Source: Candidatus Gastranaerophilales bacterium (GTDB lineage: Bacteria > Cyanobacteriota > Vampirovibrionia > Gastranaerophilales > Gastranaerophilaceae). Taken from it: a DNA stretch of 52,478 nucleotides. Shown piece by piece: positions 25,481 through 35,923 of this stretch. The notes below the pieces were generated by a model. That model saw nothing but the letters and a program-made list of their open reading frames with translations. It did no database searches and was not told the origin of the DNA. Positions within the stretch are counted from its first letter, which is position 1. Every line of letters begins with the position of its first letter. The DNA lies in the NCBI GenBank assembly GCA_944326455.1, contig CALVEA010000014.1, positions 1-52,478 of the forward strand, written 5' to 3'. The position numbers and the translations under genes are program-made.

Positions 25481-27568
25481 ATGGCTAGAAAAACTCCATT
25501 AGAAAAAATCAGAAATATTGGTATTGCCGCTCACATCGATGCCGGTAAAACCACTACAACTGAACGTATCCTGTTTTATACAGGTAAAACACATAAACTC
25601 GGTGAAGTTCACGATGGTGCAGCAGTAACTGACTTTATGGAACAAGAAAGAGAAAGAGGTATCACAATCCAATCAGCAGCAGTTACAGCTGAATGGAAAG
25701 GACACCAAATTAACATTATCGACACCCCGGGTCACGTTGACTTTACTATTGAAGTTGAACGTTCACTCCGTGTATTAGACGGCGTTGTTGCAGTATTTTG
25801 TGCAGTAGGCGGTGTTCAATCACAATCAGAAACTGTTTGGAGACAAGCTAACAGATATGAAGTTCCTAGAATGGTATTTGTTAACAAGATGGACAGAACA
25901 GGTGCTGATTTTTACAGAGTAGTTGATCAAATCAAAAATAGATTGGGTGCAAATGCATTCCCTATCAGACTTCCTATTGGTGCAGAAGACCAATTTAGAG
26001 GACTTATTGACCTCTTCACAATGAAAGCTGAAATCTATACCAATGACTTGGGTACTGACATCAGAGAAGAAGATATTCCGGCTGATATGCTTGAAATGGC
26101 TCAAAAATATAGAGATGAGCTTGTTGAAGCTATCGCAGGCGAAAATGATGACTTGATGGAAAAATATTTTGAAGATCCTGCTTCTATTACAGTAGATGAA
26201 TTGAAGAGAGGATTGAGAAAAGCTGTTTGCGATAACAAAATTGTTCCAGTAACTTGCGGTACAGCATTCAAGAACAAAGGTGTACAGCTTCTTTTGGATT
26301 CAATTGTAGAATTGATGCCGTCACCTGTTGATGTAAAAGCTATCGAAGGTGAACTTGAAGACGGTACTAAGACCGAAAGACATTCTTCTGACACAGAACC
26401 GTTCTCAGCTCTTGCATTCAAAGTTATGACAGACCCGTTTGTAGGTCGTTTAACATTCTTAAGAGTTTATTCAGGTGTAATTACTTCCGGTTCTTACGTT
26501 CTTAACGCTACTAACGGTAAAAAAGAACGTATTTCAAGACTGGTTCGCATGTACGCAGACCAGAGACTTGAAGAAACCGAAGTTTACGCCGGTGATATCT
26601 GTGCAGCAGTTGGTTTGAAAGACACTACAACAGGTGACACATTGTGTGATGAAAAAGCTCCTATTATCTTAGAAAGAATGAGCTTCCCGGAACCGGTTAT
26701 CTCTGTTGCTATTGAACCAAAAACAAAAGCTGACCAAGATAAAATGGGTATTGCACTTCAAAAACTTGCTGAAGAAGATCCTTCATTCAGAGTTAAGTCT
26801 GATACAGAAACAGGTCAGACAATTATATCAGGTATGGGCGAACTTCACCTTGATATTATTGTTGACCGTATGTTAAGAGAATTCAAAGTAGAAGCTAACA
26901 TCGGTAAACCTCAAGTTGCTTATCGTGAAACAATCAGAGGAACCGCTGATCAAGATTCTAAATTTGCCCGTCAATCAGGCGGTAAAGGTCAATACGGTCA
27001 CGTTAAAATCAGAATCTCTCCTGCCGGTGAAAATGAAGGTTTTGTATTTGAAAACAAAATCGTTGGTGGTGCTATTCCTAAAGAATACATTGAACCAGCC
27101 AGAAAAGGTATGGAAGAAGCTCTTGAAGGCGGTATCTTAGCAGGATTCCCTATGATTGACGTTAAAGTTGAACTTTATGATGGTTCTTATCACGAAGTCG
27201 ACTCTTCAGAAATGGCGTTCAAAATCGCAGGCTCTATGGCTATCAAAGAAGGTACCAGAAAAGCTCAACCTTGCATTCTTGAACCTATGATGAAGGTTGA
27301 AATCGAAATTCCTGAAGAATTCACAGGTACTATTATCGGTGATATTTCAAGAAGAAGAGGACGTGTTGAAGGTCAAGAACCTCAAGGCAATACCGGTAAC
27401 GTAATTGTAAGAGCAGTTGTACCTCTGGCTAACATGTTCGGTTACGCTACTGACTTGAGATCTAACACTCAAGGACGTGGTACATTCTCTATGGAATTCC
27501 AAAAATACGAACAAGTACCTGCTAATATTGAAAAAGAAATTATTGAAAAATCAAACGTTAGCAAGTAA
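25481..27568 (+). CDS. fusA: Elongation factor G
   Basis: This 695-residue translational GTPase catalyses ribosome translocation. The GTP-binding motifs are [19 protein letters not shown] and NKMDRTGAD, followed by domains II to V with [15 protein letters not shown] and [12 protein letters not shown]. Length is normal. It is not next to rpsL, rpsG or tuf here, unlike the usual str operon, and is a single-gene unit with its own ribosome binding site (AAGGAA) and terminator. Codon use is strongly biased, as expected for high expression. Confidence 0.97.
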   Translation: MARKTPLEKIRNIGIAAHIDAGKTTTTERILFYTGKTHKLGEVHDGAAVTDFMEQERERGITIQSAAVTAEWKGHQINIIDTPGHVDFTIEVERSLRVLDGVVAVFCAVGGVQSQSETVWRQANRYEVPRMVFVNKMDRTGADFYRVVDQIKNRLGANAFPIRLPIGAEDQFRGLIDLFTMKAEIYTNDLGTDIREEDIPADMLEMAQKYRDELVEAIAGENDDLMEKYFEDPASITVDELKRGLRKAVCDNKIVPVTCGTAFKNKGVQLLLDSIVELMPSPVDVKAIEGELEDGTKTERHSSDTEPFSALAFKVMTDPFVGRLTFLRVYSGVITSGSYVLNATNGKKERISRLVRMYADQRLEETEVYAGDICAAVGLKDTTTGDTLCDEKAPIILERMSFPEPVISVAIEPKTKADQDKMGIALQKLAEEDPSFRVKSDTETGQTIISGMGELHLDIIVDRMLREFKVEANIGKPQVAYRETIRGTADQDSKFARQSGGKGQYGHVKIRISPAGENEGFVFENKIVGGAIPKEYIEPARKGMEEALEGGILAGFPMIDVKVELYDGSYHEVDSSEMAFKIAGSMAIKEGTRKAQPCILEPMMKVEIEIPEEFTGTIIGDISRRRGRVEGQEPQGNTGNVIVRAVVPLANMFGYATDLRSNTQGRGTFSMEFQKYEQVPANIEKEIIEKSNVSK

Positions 27569-27580
27569 TAATAATGAAAT

Positions 27581-27612
27581 AAAGAGGGCGGCGCATTAGC
27601 GCCGCCCTCTTT
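27581..27612 (+). terminator. Terminator after fusA
   Basis: A perfect 14-bp GC-rich stem (AAAGAGGGCGGCGC and complement) with an ATTA loop is followed by Ts. Confidence 0.85.
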
Positions 27613-27630
27613 TAATAAGAGGAATAATTA

Positions 27631-28146
27631 ATGGATATTTTTATTATAGAAATAGTTGATGCAGACAGTGTTCATAAGGAACTATTAAAGGAATTCCAAA
27701 AAAAGGAAATTTCTGACCCAAAGAAATGGAATGAACATTGCCTTTCTTATTTAATGGTAGATAGAATCTTAAAAGAATTTTATAAAATTGAAGACAGGGA
27801 AATTATCTTTGATGGGAAAAAACCGATTATGAAATCCGGTCAAAAGCACTTTTCTATCAGCCATTCGGGAAAATACATTGCACTGGCATTTTCGGATAAT
27901 AATTGTGGAATTGACATAGAAAAAATTAAAGACAGAGATTTTGAAAATATTTCGGAAAGAATGGGATTTCAAGCTAATACTTTGGATGATTTTTATTATG
28001 AATGGACAGGTTTTGAGGCTGAATATAAGCTTAGAGATATGCCAAAATCTTCTAAATCATATAATATCAATAACCATATTATTACTGCTGTCAGTATAAA
28101 CCAGTATGAGCAGTACGACATATATCTCCAAAGCGGAAGCCAATAG
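27631..28146 (+). CDS. 4'-phosphopantetheinyl transferase (Sfp-type, short)
   Basis: This 171-residue protein matches the Sfp/AcpT superfamily. KPIM and HFSISHSGKYIALAFS form the first motif, GIDIEKIKDRD holds the metal-binding Asp pair, and FYYEWTGFEAEYKL is the WTxKEAxxK motif. The first Lys of the last motif is Phe here, while the Glu and the final Lys are kept. These enzymes attach phosphopantetheine to acyl or peptidyl carrier proteins. It is short for the Sfp type and may serve fatty acid synthesis, since no polyketide or peptide synthetase is nearby. Confidence 0.75.
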   Translation: MDIFIIEIVDADSVHKELLKEFQKKEISDPKKWNEHCLSYLMVDRILKEFYKIEDREIIFDGKKPIMKSGQKHFSISHSGKYIALAFSDNNCGIDIEKIKDRDFENISERMGFQANTLDDFYYEWTGFEAEYKLRDMPKSSKSYNINNHIITAVSINQYEQYDIYLQSGSQ

Positions 28147-28185
28147 GAATTATCCGTTAAGTCACAACACTTTTTGAAAATGTTG

Positions 28186-28191
28186 TATAAT
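28186..28191 (+). promoter_or_regulatory. -10 box of uvrC, probably leaderless
   Basis: A consensus TATAAT is followed by 6 nt and then the ATG at 28198. There is no Shine-Dalgarno sequence. No good -35 box is visible at 16-18 nt. Confidence 0.55.
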
Positions 28192-28197
28192 ATCTTT

Positions 28198-29862
28198 ATG
28201 AATGAATTGCTGAAAGAAACAATCAAGCTTGTACCCGAGCAGCCCGGATGCTATCTTTATTATGATAAAGACGGAGAAATTATTTATGTAGGCAAAGCGA
28301 AAAACCTTAAGCGCAGAGTTTACAGCTATTTCCATAAGCAGCATGATAGTGTTAAGACCAGTGTACTTGTATCTCAGATTGAAAAACTGGAATATATTAT
28401 AACCGATTCCGAAGTTGAAGCTCTTATTTTAGAATCCCATTTAATAAAAAAACATAAACCAAAGTATAATATTTTACTCAAAGACGACAAAAAATATCCG
28501 TATTTTTTAATTACAGACGAAGATTTTCCGAGGATTCAAATTGTACGCAAAAAAAATCTAAATCCGGATAAAGGAAGGTTTTACGGTCCTTATACGGATG
28601 TCGGTGCAATGTATGCCACTCTGGATTTTTTAAAGAGATTATTCCCGCTAAAACAGTGTAAAACCCCTAAATTTTCAAACCGCCCATGCCTTTATTATCA
28701 TATAGGTAAATGCCTTGCTCCGTGTCAGGGAAAGGTTACACCCGAAGAGTATCAGAAATTAATCCGACAGGTGGAACTATTCTTAAGCGGAAAACAGTCG
28801 GAACTTTTAAAACAAATCCAAGCTCAAATGCAAAAGTATGCAGAGGAAGAGCAGTTTGAAAAAGCTGCAAAAATGAGAGACAGCTATCTTGACCTTCAAA
28901 AAACACTTGAGAGACAGAAAGTTGTTTATGAAAATACTAAGCTTAATGAAGATATTCTTGCTGTTTTGTATGAAGACGGAATCCTTGCAATAGTCATAAT
29001 GATGATTAGAGAAGGGCGATTGATTGATAAAAAAGACTTTACTTATTTTGCGGATAATATTGATAAAACAGAGTATTTTGAAACATTTTTCAGAGATTAT
29101 TACACAGGGCTAAAGCTTGAATATCCGGATAAAATTATCTCTAAGGATTTGGAAGAAATCGGAGATAAGGAACTTTATCAAGATTGGCTCAAAATTATTT
29201 CCGGTAAAAAAATAACAATTAATTACGGTAAAGGACGCGGAAAATACGGAGAATTATATGAACTTGCGCTAAAAAATGCAAGAAACCTTCTCGATAATGC
29301 CAGAATCAAAAAAATGTCCCAAATAAGAGATGATTTTAATGAGGTTGGCTCGTATTTAGCAGAGAAATTGCATCTGAAAAATTTCCCAAACAGAATGGAA
29401 TGCTATGACATTTCACATATTCAGGGTACGAATACCGTAGCTTCAATGGTAGTATTTCAAAACGGTCTCCCTAAAAAATCCGCATATCGCAAGTTTAAAA
29501 TCCGTTCAACAGAAGGAAAACCGGATGATTTTCTGTCAATGAAAGAAGTTTTGACCCGCAGACTCGCGCGATTAGGCACAAAAAATTGGGAGAAACCGGA
29601 TTTAATAATAATAGACGGCGGCAAGGGTCAACTTTCCAGTGTTATGCAAATAGTTGAAGAATTGGGGATAAAAGATATAGATTTTATTTCGCTTGCTAAA
29701 AGAGAAGAGGAAGTGTTTCTTCCGCACAAGTCAAAATCAATACTCCTCCCCAGAGACTCAAATGCACTATATCTGATTCAGCGCATAAGAGATGAAGCAC
29801 ACAGGTTTGCTATAACCTTCCATCGTGATTTGAGAAGCAAAGCTATAAGAAAAGAATCTTAA
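28198..29862 (+). CDS. uvrC: Excinuclease UvrC lacking the C-terminal HhH domain
   Basis: This 554-residue nuclease makes both incisions in nucleotide excision repair. It contains the GIY-YIG domain (GCYLYY, IYVGKAKNLKRRV), the cysteine cluster (CKTPKFSNRPCLYYHIGKC), the UVR motif that binds UvrB (EEEQFEKAAKMRDSY) and the RNase H-like 5'-incision domain (ECYDISHIQGTNTVASMVVF, IDGGKGQL). The protein stops immediately after HRDLRSKAIRKES, where most UvrC proteins continue with a ~55-residue double helix-hairpin-helix domain. I chose the ATG at 28198 over a possible upstream start because the -10 box overlaps the upstream codons. Confidence 0.93.
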   Translation: MNELLKETIKLVPEQPGCYLYYDKDGEIIYVGKAKNLKRRVYSYFHKQHDSVKTSVLVSQIEKLEYIITDSEVEALILESHLIKKHKPKYNILLKDDKKYPYFLITDEDFPRIQIVRKKNLNPDKGRFYGPYTDVGAMYATLDFLKRLFPLKQCKTPKFSNRPCLYYHIGKCLAPCQGKVTPEEYQKLIRQVELFLSGKQSELLKQIQAQMQKYAEEEQFEKAAKMRDSYLDLQKTLERQKVVYENTKLNEDILAVLYEDGILAIVIMMIREGRLIDKKDFTYFADNIDKTEYFETFFRDYYTGLKLEYPDKIISKDLEEIGDKELYQDWLKIISGKKITINYGKGRGKYGELYELALKNARNLLDNARIKKMSQIRDDFNEVGSYLAEKLHLKNFPNRMECYDISHIQGTNTVASMVVFQNGLPKKSAYRKFKIRSTEGKPDDFLSMKEVLTRRLARLGTKNWEKPDLIIIDGGKGQLSSVMQIVEELGIKDIDFISLAKREEEVFLPHKSKSILLPRDSNALYLIQRIRDEAHRFAITFHRDLRSKAIRKES

Positions 29863-29889
29863 TTTGTTCGTTGGTTATTTAAAGCATTC

Positions 29890-29913
29890 AACCTTGACGT
29901 AACAAGGTTTTTT
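29890..29913 (+). terminator. Terminator after uvrC
   Basis: A 7-bp stem (AACCTTG/CAAGGTT) with a 6-nt loop is followed by Ts, 27 nt after the uvrC stop. Confidence 0.7.
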
Positions 29914-29944
29914 AGTCAAAAAGTTATATAAAGAAATAATCATT

Positions 29945-30310
29945 TTAAGCATAATAATCTAACCTCTTGTTGTTGAGTAAACTTTGAGCTTGATTTTTTA
30001 CGGCTCTTGCCTTAGAAGCCACTTTAAAATCCTGTCCTGATGGGTCAGAAGGCGCCAATGCGGATTTTACCACTTTATCTGCATGTTTAATGGTTTCTTC
30101 CGGATTTTCAGGGTTAAGGGCAGGCATTTTAATATCAACATGACCGCTGACAGGGATACCTTGAGCATTTTTTTCTATCACAATCGGACCGGCAAGAGAA
30201 CCTGCTGTTTGTTTGTGTGCCAGCTCATGCCTATATATTTCCGAGTAATTCCTCTGCGCCAATGCCTGTTGTTCTAAGCTTCTGAAGGTCGATATAGTTA
30301 AACAGTCCAT
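29945..30310 (-). CDS. Short SprA-related putative metalloprotease
   Basis: This 121-residue protein carries HELAH (28-32), a zinc-peptidase motif, followed by the blocks AGSLAGP, GIPVSGHVDIKMPALNPENP and APSDPSGQDFKVASKA. This order matches the SprA-related family (Pfam PF12118, often annotated as CJM1_0395-type metalloprotease). It is shorter than many members and lacks their low-complexity N-terminus. No signal peptide is visible. A TATATT lies 8 nt before the ATG with no good ribosome binding site. The substrate is unknown. Confidence 0.7.
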   Translation of the reverse strand: MDCLTISTFRSLEQQALAQRNYSEIYRHELAHKQTAGSLAGPIVIEKNAQGIPVSGHVDIKMPALNPENPEETIKHADKVVKSALAPSDPSGQDFKVASKARAVKNQAQSLLNNKRLDYYA

Positions 30311-30417
30311 TTAAAATTAATATACCCCTTTACACTTGTTTTATCATTATACACAATTTTAAAAATTTTGCAAGGGGGGATTAGGAACTTTGTATAAGAA
30401 CCATTTTATTCCCTTAA

Positions 30418-30459
30418 TCACTATTCACTATTCACTATTCACTAGTCACTAGTCACTCC
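30418..30459. repeat. STRR-like heptamer array A
   Basis: Six consecutive 7-bp units occur: TCACTAT three times, TCACTAG twice and TCACTCC once. The array is intergenic, upstream of pflB. It is related to four other arrays in the window. Confidence 0.9.
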
Positions 30460-30592
30460 CAATAACTGACCAACTTTATAAAATCTTAATATAATGTTGT
30501 AAAAACAATGTACTATTATTTTATTTAGGGGGTATAATATAATTAGTGTAAACTTGACAACTACGTATGAGTGAAAAATAAGGAGATTACAA

Positions 30593-32674
30593 ATGTCAGA
30601 ATTAACATTAGAAAGAGAATCTTCAACAACTGATTTCGTAGGCGGAAAATGGCAGACAGAAATCAACGTTAGAGATTTTATTCAAAAGAACTACACACCT
30701 TATGATGGTGACTCAAGCTTTTTGGCAGGTCCAACCGAAGCTACAACAAAATTGTGGCAGGAATGCTGCGAACTTTTCAAAAAAGAACGCGAAAACGGCG
30801 GTGTTCTTGATATGGATACAAAAATTGTTTCTACAATAGTATCTCACGGTGCCGGCTATATTGATAAAGACTTAGAAAAGATTGTAGGTTTGCAGACAGA
30901 TAAACCTCTTAAAAGATCTTTACAACCGTTCGGCGGTATCAGAATGGCTGAAACTTCTTGCAAATCATACGGTTATGAAGTAGATCCTGAAATAACAGAA
31001 ATCTTTACTAAATACAGAAAAACCCATAACCAGGGTGTATTTGATGTTTACACTCCGGAAATGAGAGCTGCAAGACATGCTGCTATCCTTACAGGGTTGC
31101 CTGATGCATACGGAAGAGGACGTATCATAGGCGATTACAGAAGAATTGCTCTTTATGGTATCGACAGATTAATTGAAGATAAAAAAGAACAGCATGCTTC
31201 TGTTGACGGTGAAATGACTCCGGATAAAATTCAATTAAAAGAAGAGCTTGCTGAACAAATCAGAGCTCTTGAAGAAATGAAAGAACTTGGTCAAATCTAT
31301 GGTTACGATATTTCTAAACCGGCTAAAAACGCTAAAGAAGCTGTTCAATGGTTATACTTTGGCTACTTATCAGCTGTAAAAGAACAAAACGGTGCAGCAA
31401 TGAGCCTTGGCAGAACTTCTACATTCCTCGATATCTTTATTGAAAGAGATTTGAAGAATGGTACTTTAACAGAATCAGAAGCTCAAGAATTAATCGACCA
31501 CTTTATTATGAAGTTAAGATTGGTTAAGTTTGCAAGAACTCCTGAATACAATTCATTGTTCTCAGGCGACCCTACCTGGGTTACTGAATCAATCGGCGGT
31601 GTTGGTGTTGACGGACGTCACATGGTTACTAAGAACTCTTTCAGATACCTTCACACTCTTGAAAACCTCGGTACAGCTCCTGAACCTAACATGACAGTAC
31701 TTTGGTCTAAGAGATTACCGCACAACTTCAAACAGTATGCTGCTCATATCTCTATCAAAACTTCATCTATCCAATACGAAAACGATGACTTGATGAGAGT
31801 AACTCACGGCGACGATTATGCAATCGCATGCTGCGTATCTTCAATGGTTGTAGGTAAAGAAATGCAGTTCTTCGGTGCTCGTGCTAACCTTGCTAAATGC
31901 TTGCTTTATGCAATCAACGGCGGTGTTGACGAAAGATTAAAAACTCAAGTTGGTCCTAAATTCAGACCTATTACTTCTGAATACCTCAACTACGATGAAG
32001 TTATTGAAAGATATGAAGATATGATGGAATGGTTAGCAGGTCTTTATGTTAACACATTGAACTGCATCCACTACATGCACGACAAATACTGCTATGAAAG
32101 ATCTCAAATGGCTCTCCATGACAGAGATGTTAAGAGATATTTCGCAACAGGTATTGCAGGGCTTTCAGTTGTTGCTGACTCACTTTCTGCTATTAAATAT
32201 GCAAAAGTTAAAGCAATCAGAGACGAAGACGGTGTTGTAGTTGACTATGAAATCGAAGGTGATTATCCTAAATACGGTAACAACGATGACAGAGTTGACG
32301 AAATCGCTGTTCATGTTGTTAAGAAATTCATGGCTATGATTAGAAAACATTTCACTTACAGAAATTCTATTCCTACAATGTCAATCTTAACAATTACTTC
32401 AAACGTTGTTTACGGTAAGAAAACAGGTAACACACCTGACGGAAGAAAACAAGGTGTTCCTTTAGCTCCTGGTGCTAACCCTATGCACGGTCGTGATTCT
32501 CACGGTGCAGTTGCTTCATTAGCTTCAGTAGCAAAACTTCCGTTCAATGATGCTCAAGACGGTATCTCAAATACATTCTCTATTATTCCTAACGCTTTAG
32601 GTAAAGATGATGTATTTATGGGCGACTTGGACATCCAGCTTGATTGCGGATGCTGCGAAGGAACATGCCAATAA
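30593..32674 (+). CDS. pflB: Pyruvate formate-lyase catalytic core without glycyl-radical domain (split enzyme)
   Basis: This 693-residue protein matches PflB over its whole catalytic barrel. It includes the active-site Cys413-Cys414 pair (IACCVSSM), the substrate region and the end of the barrel at [18 protein letters not shown]. There it leaves the family: instead of continuing into the ~70-residue C-terminal domain with RVSGYAV, it adds a short tail ending [11 protein letters not shown] (cysteines 685, 687, 688, 692) and stops. The missing domain is encoded 123 nt downstream as a separate 82-residue protein. PFL converts pyruvate and CoA into acetyl-CoA and formate. AAGGAG precedes the ATG; a TATAAT near 30534 is a candidate -10 box. 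Confidence 0.95.
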   Translation: MSELTLERESSTTDFVGGKWQTEINVRDFIQKNYTPYDGDSSFLAGPTEATTKLWQECCELFKKERENGGVLDMDTKIVSTIVSHGAGYIDKDLEKIVGLQTDKPLKRSLQPFGGIRMAETSCKSYGYEVDPEITEIFTKYRKTHNQGVFDVYTPEMRAARHAAILTGLPDAYGRGRIIGDYRRIALYGIDRLIEDKKEQHASVDGEMTPDKIQLKEELAEQIRALEEMKELGQIYGYDISKPAKNAKEAVQWLYFGYLSAVKEQNGAAMSLGRTSTFLDIFIERDLKNGTLTESEAQELIDHFIMKLRLVKFARTPEYNSLFSGDPTWVTESIGGVGVDGRHMVTKNSFRYLHTLENLGTAPEPNMTVLWSKRLPHNFKQYAAHISIKTSSIQYENDDLMRVTHGDDYAIACCVSSMVVGKEMQFFGARANLAKCLLYAINGGVDERLKTQVGPKFRPITSEYLNYDEVIERYEDMMEWLAGLYVNTLNCIHYMHDKYCYERSQMALHDRDVKRYFATGIAGLSVVADSLSAIKYAKVKAIRDEDGVVVDYEIEGDYPKYGNNDDRVDEIAVHVVKKFMAMIRKHFTYRNSIPTMSILTITSNVVYGKKTGNTPDGRKQGVPLAPGANPMHGRDSHGAVASLASVAKLPFNDAQDGISNTFSIIPNALGKDDVFMGDLDIQLDCGCCEGTCQ

Positions 32675-32675
32675 A

Positions 32676-32757
32676 AAGTGAATAGGTGAATAAGTGATTA
32701 AGTGACTAAGAAGTTTAAAACTCAGTCACTTAGTCACCCGGTCACTCAGTCACCTTT
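32676..32757. repeat. STRR-like array B with inverted arms, at the pflB split
   Basis: Four GTGA-type units of 8 bp (GTGAATAG, GTGAATAA, GTGATTAA, GTGACTAA) are followed, after about 20 nt, by TCAC-type units in the opposite sense. The two arms can pair (for example AGTGACT with AGTCACT) into a hairpin. The array starts 2 nt after the stop codon of the pflB core and fills most of the gap to the glycyl-radical gene. Confidence 0.85.
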
Positions 32758-32797
32758 TAAGATTTAAGAGAATATAAAACATAGAAAGGCGATAAAA

Positions 32798-33046
32798 ATG
32801 ACTACTCAACAAGAAGAAAATTTAATAAATCTTTTAGATGGTTATGTTGAAAAAGGCGGACATCATTTAAATGTTAACGTTTTTAACAGAGAAACTTTGC
32901 TTGATGCTCAAGCTCACCCTGAAAAATATCCTCAACTTACAGTTAGAGTTTCAGGTTATGCAGTTAACTTCATTAAGTTAACAAAAGAACAACAAGATGA
33001 TGTTATCTCAAGAACATTCCATTCTTCTCTCGGCTGCGGCTGCTAG
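32798..33046 (+). CDS. Separate glycyl-radical domain of pyruvate formate-lyase
   Basis: This 82-residue protein is the C-terminal domain that the pflB core lacks. [20 protein letters not shown] and [16 protein letters not shown] correspond to the last domain of PflB, with the radical glycine at Gly53; [13 protein letters not shown] follows. It has its own ATG and an AAAGG ribosome binding site. It ends in LGCGC (Cys80, Cys82), a cysteine tail absent from ordinary PflB and matching the cysteine tail of the core. It resembles GrcA/YfiD in concept, but here it should be essential rather than a spare part, since the core has no glycine of its own. It lies in the same reading frame as the core, with four in-frame stops between. 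Confidence 0.93.
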   Translation: MTTQQEENLINLLDGYVEKGGHHLNVNVFNRETLLDAQAHPEKYPQLTVRVSGYAVNFIKLTKEQQDDVISRTFHSSLGCGC

Positions 33047-33059
33047 AATCAGAATTGTA

Positions 33060-33092
33060 AATCAGGGCGGGTACAAAGTACCCGCCCTGATT
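33060..33092 (+). terminator. Terminator after the glycyl-radical gene
   Basis: A perfect 15-bp stem (AATCAGGGCGGGTAC and complement) with an AAA loop is followed by a T-rich run. It separates the split pfl genes from pflA. Confidence 0.85.
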
Positions 33093-33168
33093 TTATTTTT
33101 ATACTTATTCTGATTTATATTACACCTTTGTACATATAAGGGAGTATTAATTTAGTTTGGTTTATTAT

Positions 33169-33554
33169 TGTGTATTTCTTTCTCTTTGTTGCGAAGCAAA
33201 GAGAAAGAAATACACACAAAGAAAGAGAAACCCGCGCTGTTGCATTTTTCTGACGAAAAATGCCTGTTTACAACCCTCTCCGGGGAGCGCAGCGTAGGAT
33301 TCCTTTGCGAACTCCAGTGAGCTTAGGAATCCGGGAGGGGTATTTTTGATACCCGGAATAATTCAAGCCGGAGGCAGGGATAGGACGAGGTATTACCGCG
33401 AGCGTGTGTCCGAAGGACACAATAGCGAGCGTAAGAGATTGTGCGAAGCACAACCCCCAATATGCCCGAAGGGCATTGAAAACAATACGTGTTTTCTTTT
33501 TCTTTTCGTACTTTTCTTTTTCTTTGCTTCGTAAATAAAGAAAAAGAAAAGTAC
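33169..33554. other. Multi-hairpin element between pfl and pflA
   Basis: This 386-nt stretch is noncoding and richer in GC than its surroundings. It is bounded by two long perfect hairpins of related sequence: 20 bp at 33169-33216 (CTTTCTCTTTG core) and 18 bp at 33508-33554 (GTACTTTTCTTTTTCTTT). Between them are several short hairpins closed by the same C-GAA-G triloop (TGTC-CGAAG-GACA, TTGTG-CGAAG-CACAA, TGCC-CGAAG-GGCA), a GCATTTTTC/GAAAAATGC hairpin and a larger GGATTCCT/AGGAATCC stem. It may be a mobile repeat or a structured RNA. The rest of the 645-nt gap between the glycyl-radical gene and pflA holds only a terminator and the pflA leader. Confidence 0.7.
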
Positions 33555-33691
33555 AAGAATAATTAAACTAGTAGAAATATAAAGTCTAATCTGCTGGAGA
33601 AGATGAAATTATTTCCCTCATTTTATGTAAAAAGGTGCAAATATTAATATATCTTTATAGTAAAATATAATTAAAAGAGGAGTAAACATTT

Positions 33692-34444
33692 ATGACCGAA
33701 ATATATGGCAATATACATTCAATAGAGAGCTGCGGTACTGTTGACGGACCGGGAATACGTTTTGTTATATTTACTCAAGGCTGCCCGCTCAGATGCCAGT
33801 ACTGCCACAATCCTGACAGCTGGGATTTTAAAGAAAATCAAAAAATGAGTGTTGAAGAGATTCTTGAACAATATGAAGGAGTCAAAGAATTCTGTACTGG
33901 CGGCGTTACTGTAACAGGCGGCGAACCAATGGCACAAATGGATTTTGTGACCGAACTATTTAAAACATTCAAAGAAAAGGGCATTCATACAGCTCTTGAT
34001 ACCTCCGGTCTGTACTTTAATAGAGAAAATACCGAAAAAGTTGACGAACTTTTAAAATATACAGACCTTGTGCTTCTTGATATTAAACATATTGATAACG
34101 AAGAACATATTAAACTTACAAAACATTCAAACAAAAATATTCTTGATTTTGCAAAATATCTATCTGAGATAAATAAACCCGTTTGGATACGCCATGTTGT
34201 TGTACCGGGAATAACTTTTAAAGAAGAATATTTGACCCGATTAGGTCAATTTTTAGCAGGATTACATAATATTAAGGCTTTGGATGTTCTTCCATACCAT
34301 GATATGGCAATACCTAAATACGAAAATTTAGGTATAGATTATCCGCTAAAAGGAGTTCCGCCTCTTACCCATGACGAAGCAAAAAAAGCCAGAAATATTA
34401 TAATAGAGGCACTTAAATCTGAAAGAGAAAAAATAAATAAATAA
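33692..34444 (+). CDS. pflA: Pyruvate formate-lyase activating enzyme (radical SAM)
   Basis: This 250-residue radical-SAM enzyme places the glycyl radical on PFL. The [4Fe-4S] motif CxxxCxxC is at Cys31, Cys35 and Cys38 (GCPLRCQYC), followed by the GGEP motif in VTVTGGEPMAQ and a late VLPYHDMAIPKYENLG block. AGAGGAG precedes the ATG. It is separated from the split pfl genes by a terminator and a structured element, so it appears to have its own promoter. Its substrate should be the separate 82-residue glycyl-radical protein, probably docked on the core. Confidence 0.95.
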   Translation: MTEIYGNIHSIESCGTVDGPGIRFVIFTQGCPLRCQYCHNPDSWDFKENQKMSVEEILEQYEGVKEFCTGGVTVTGGEPMAQMDFVTELFKTFKEKGIHTALDTSGLYFNRENTEKVDELLKYTDLVLLDIKHIDNEEHIKLTKHSNKNILDFAKYLSEINKPVWIRHVVVPGITFKEEYLTRLGQFLAGLHNIKALDVLPYHDMAIPKYENLGIDYPLKGVPPLTHDEAKKARNIIIEALKSEREKINK

Positions 34445-34447
34445 TAA

Positions 34448-34473
34448 AAAAGGGGCTTTGTTTAGCCCCTTTT
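34448..34473. terminator. Bidirectional terminator between pflA and ahcY
   Basis: A 10-bp stem (AAAAGGGGCT/AGCCCCTTTT) with a 6-nt loop lies between two convergent genes. Confidence 0.8.
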
Positions 34474-34477
34474 CATT

Positions 34478-35913
<1,436 letters not shown>

Positions 35914-35923
35914 AAATTTTGAC

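Noticed and set aside
30593..33046. pflB split explained as a sequencing frameshift or stop-codon readthrough
   Set aside because: The gap is 123 nt with four in-frame stops, a repeat array and a new ribosome binding site, and each part has a tail foreign to the family. A single error or readthrough cannot explain this.
33268..33534. Short reading frames in the multi-hairpin element
   Set aside because: They cross perfect hairpins, have no ribosome binding site and no protein-like pattern.
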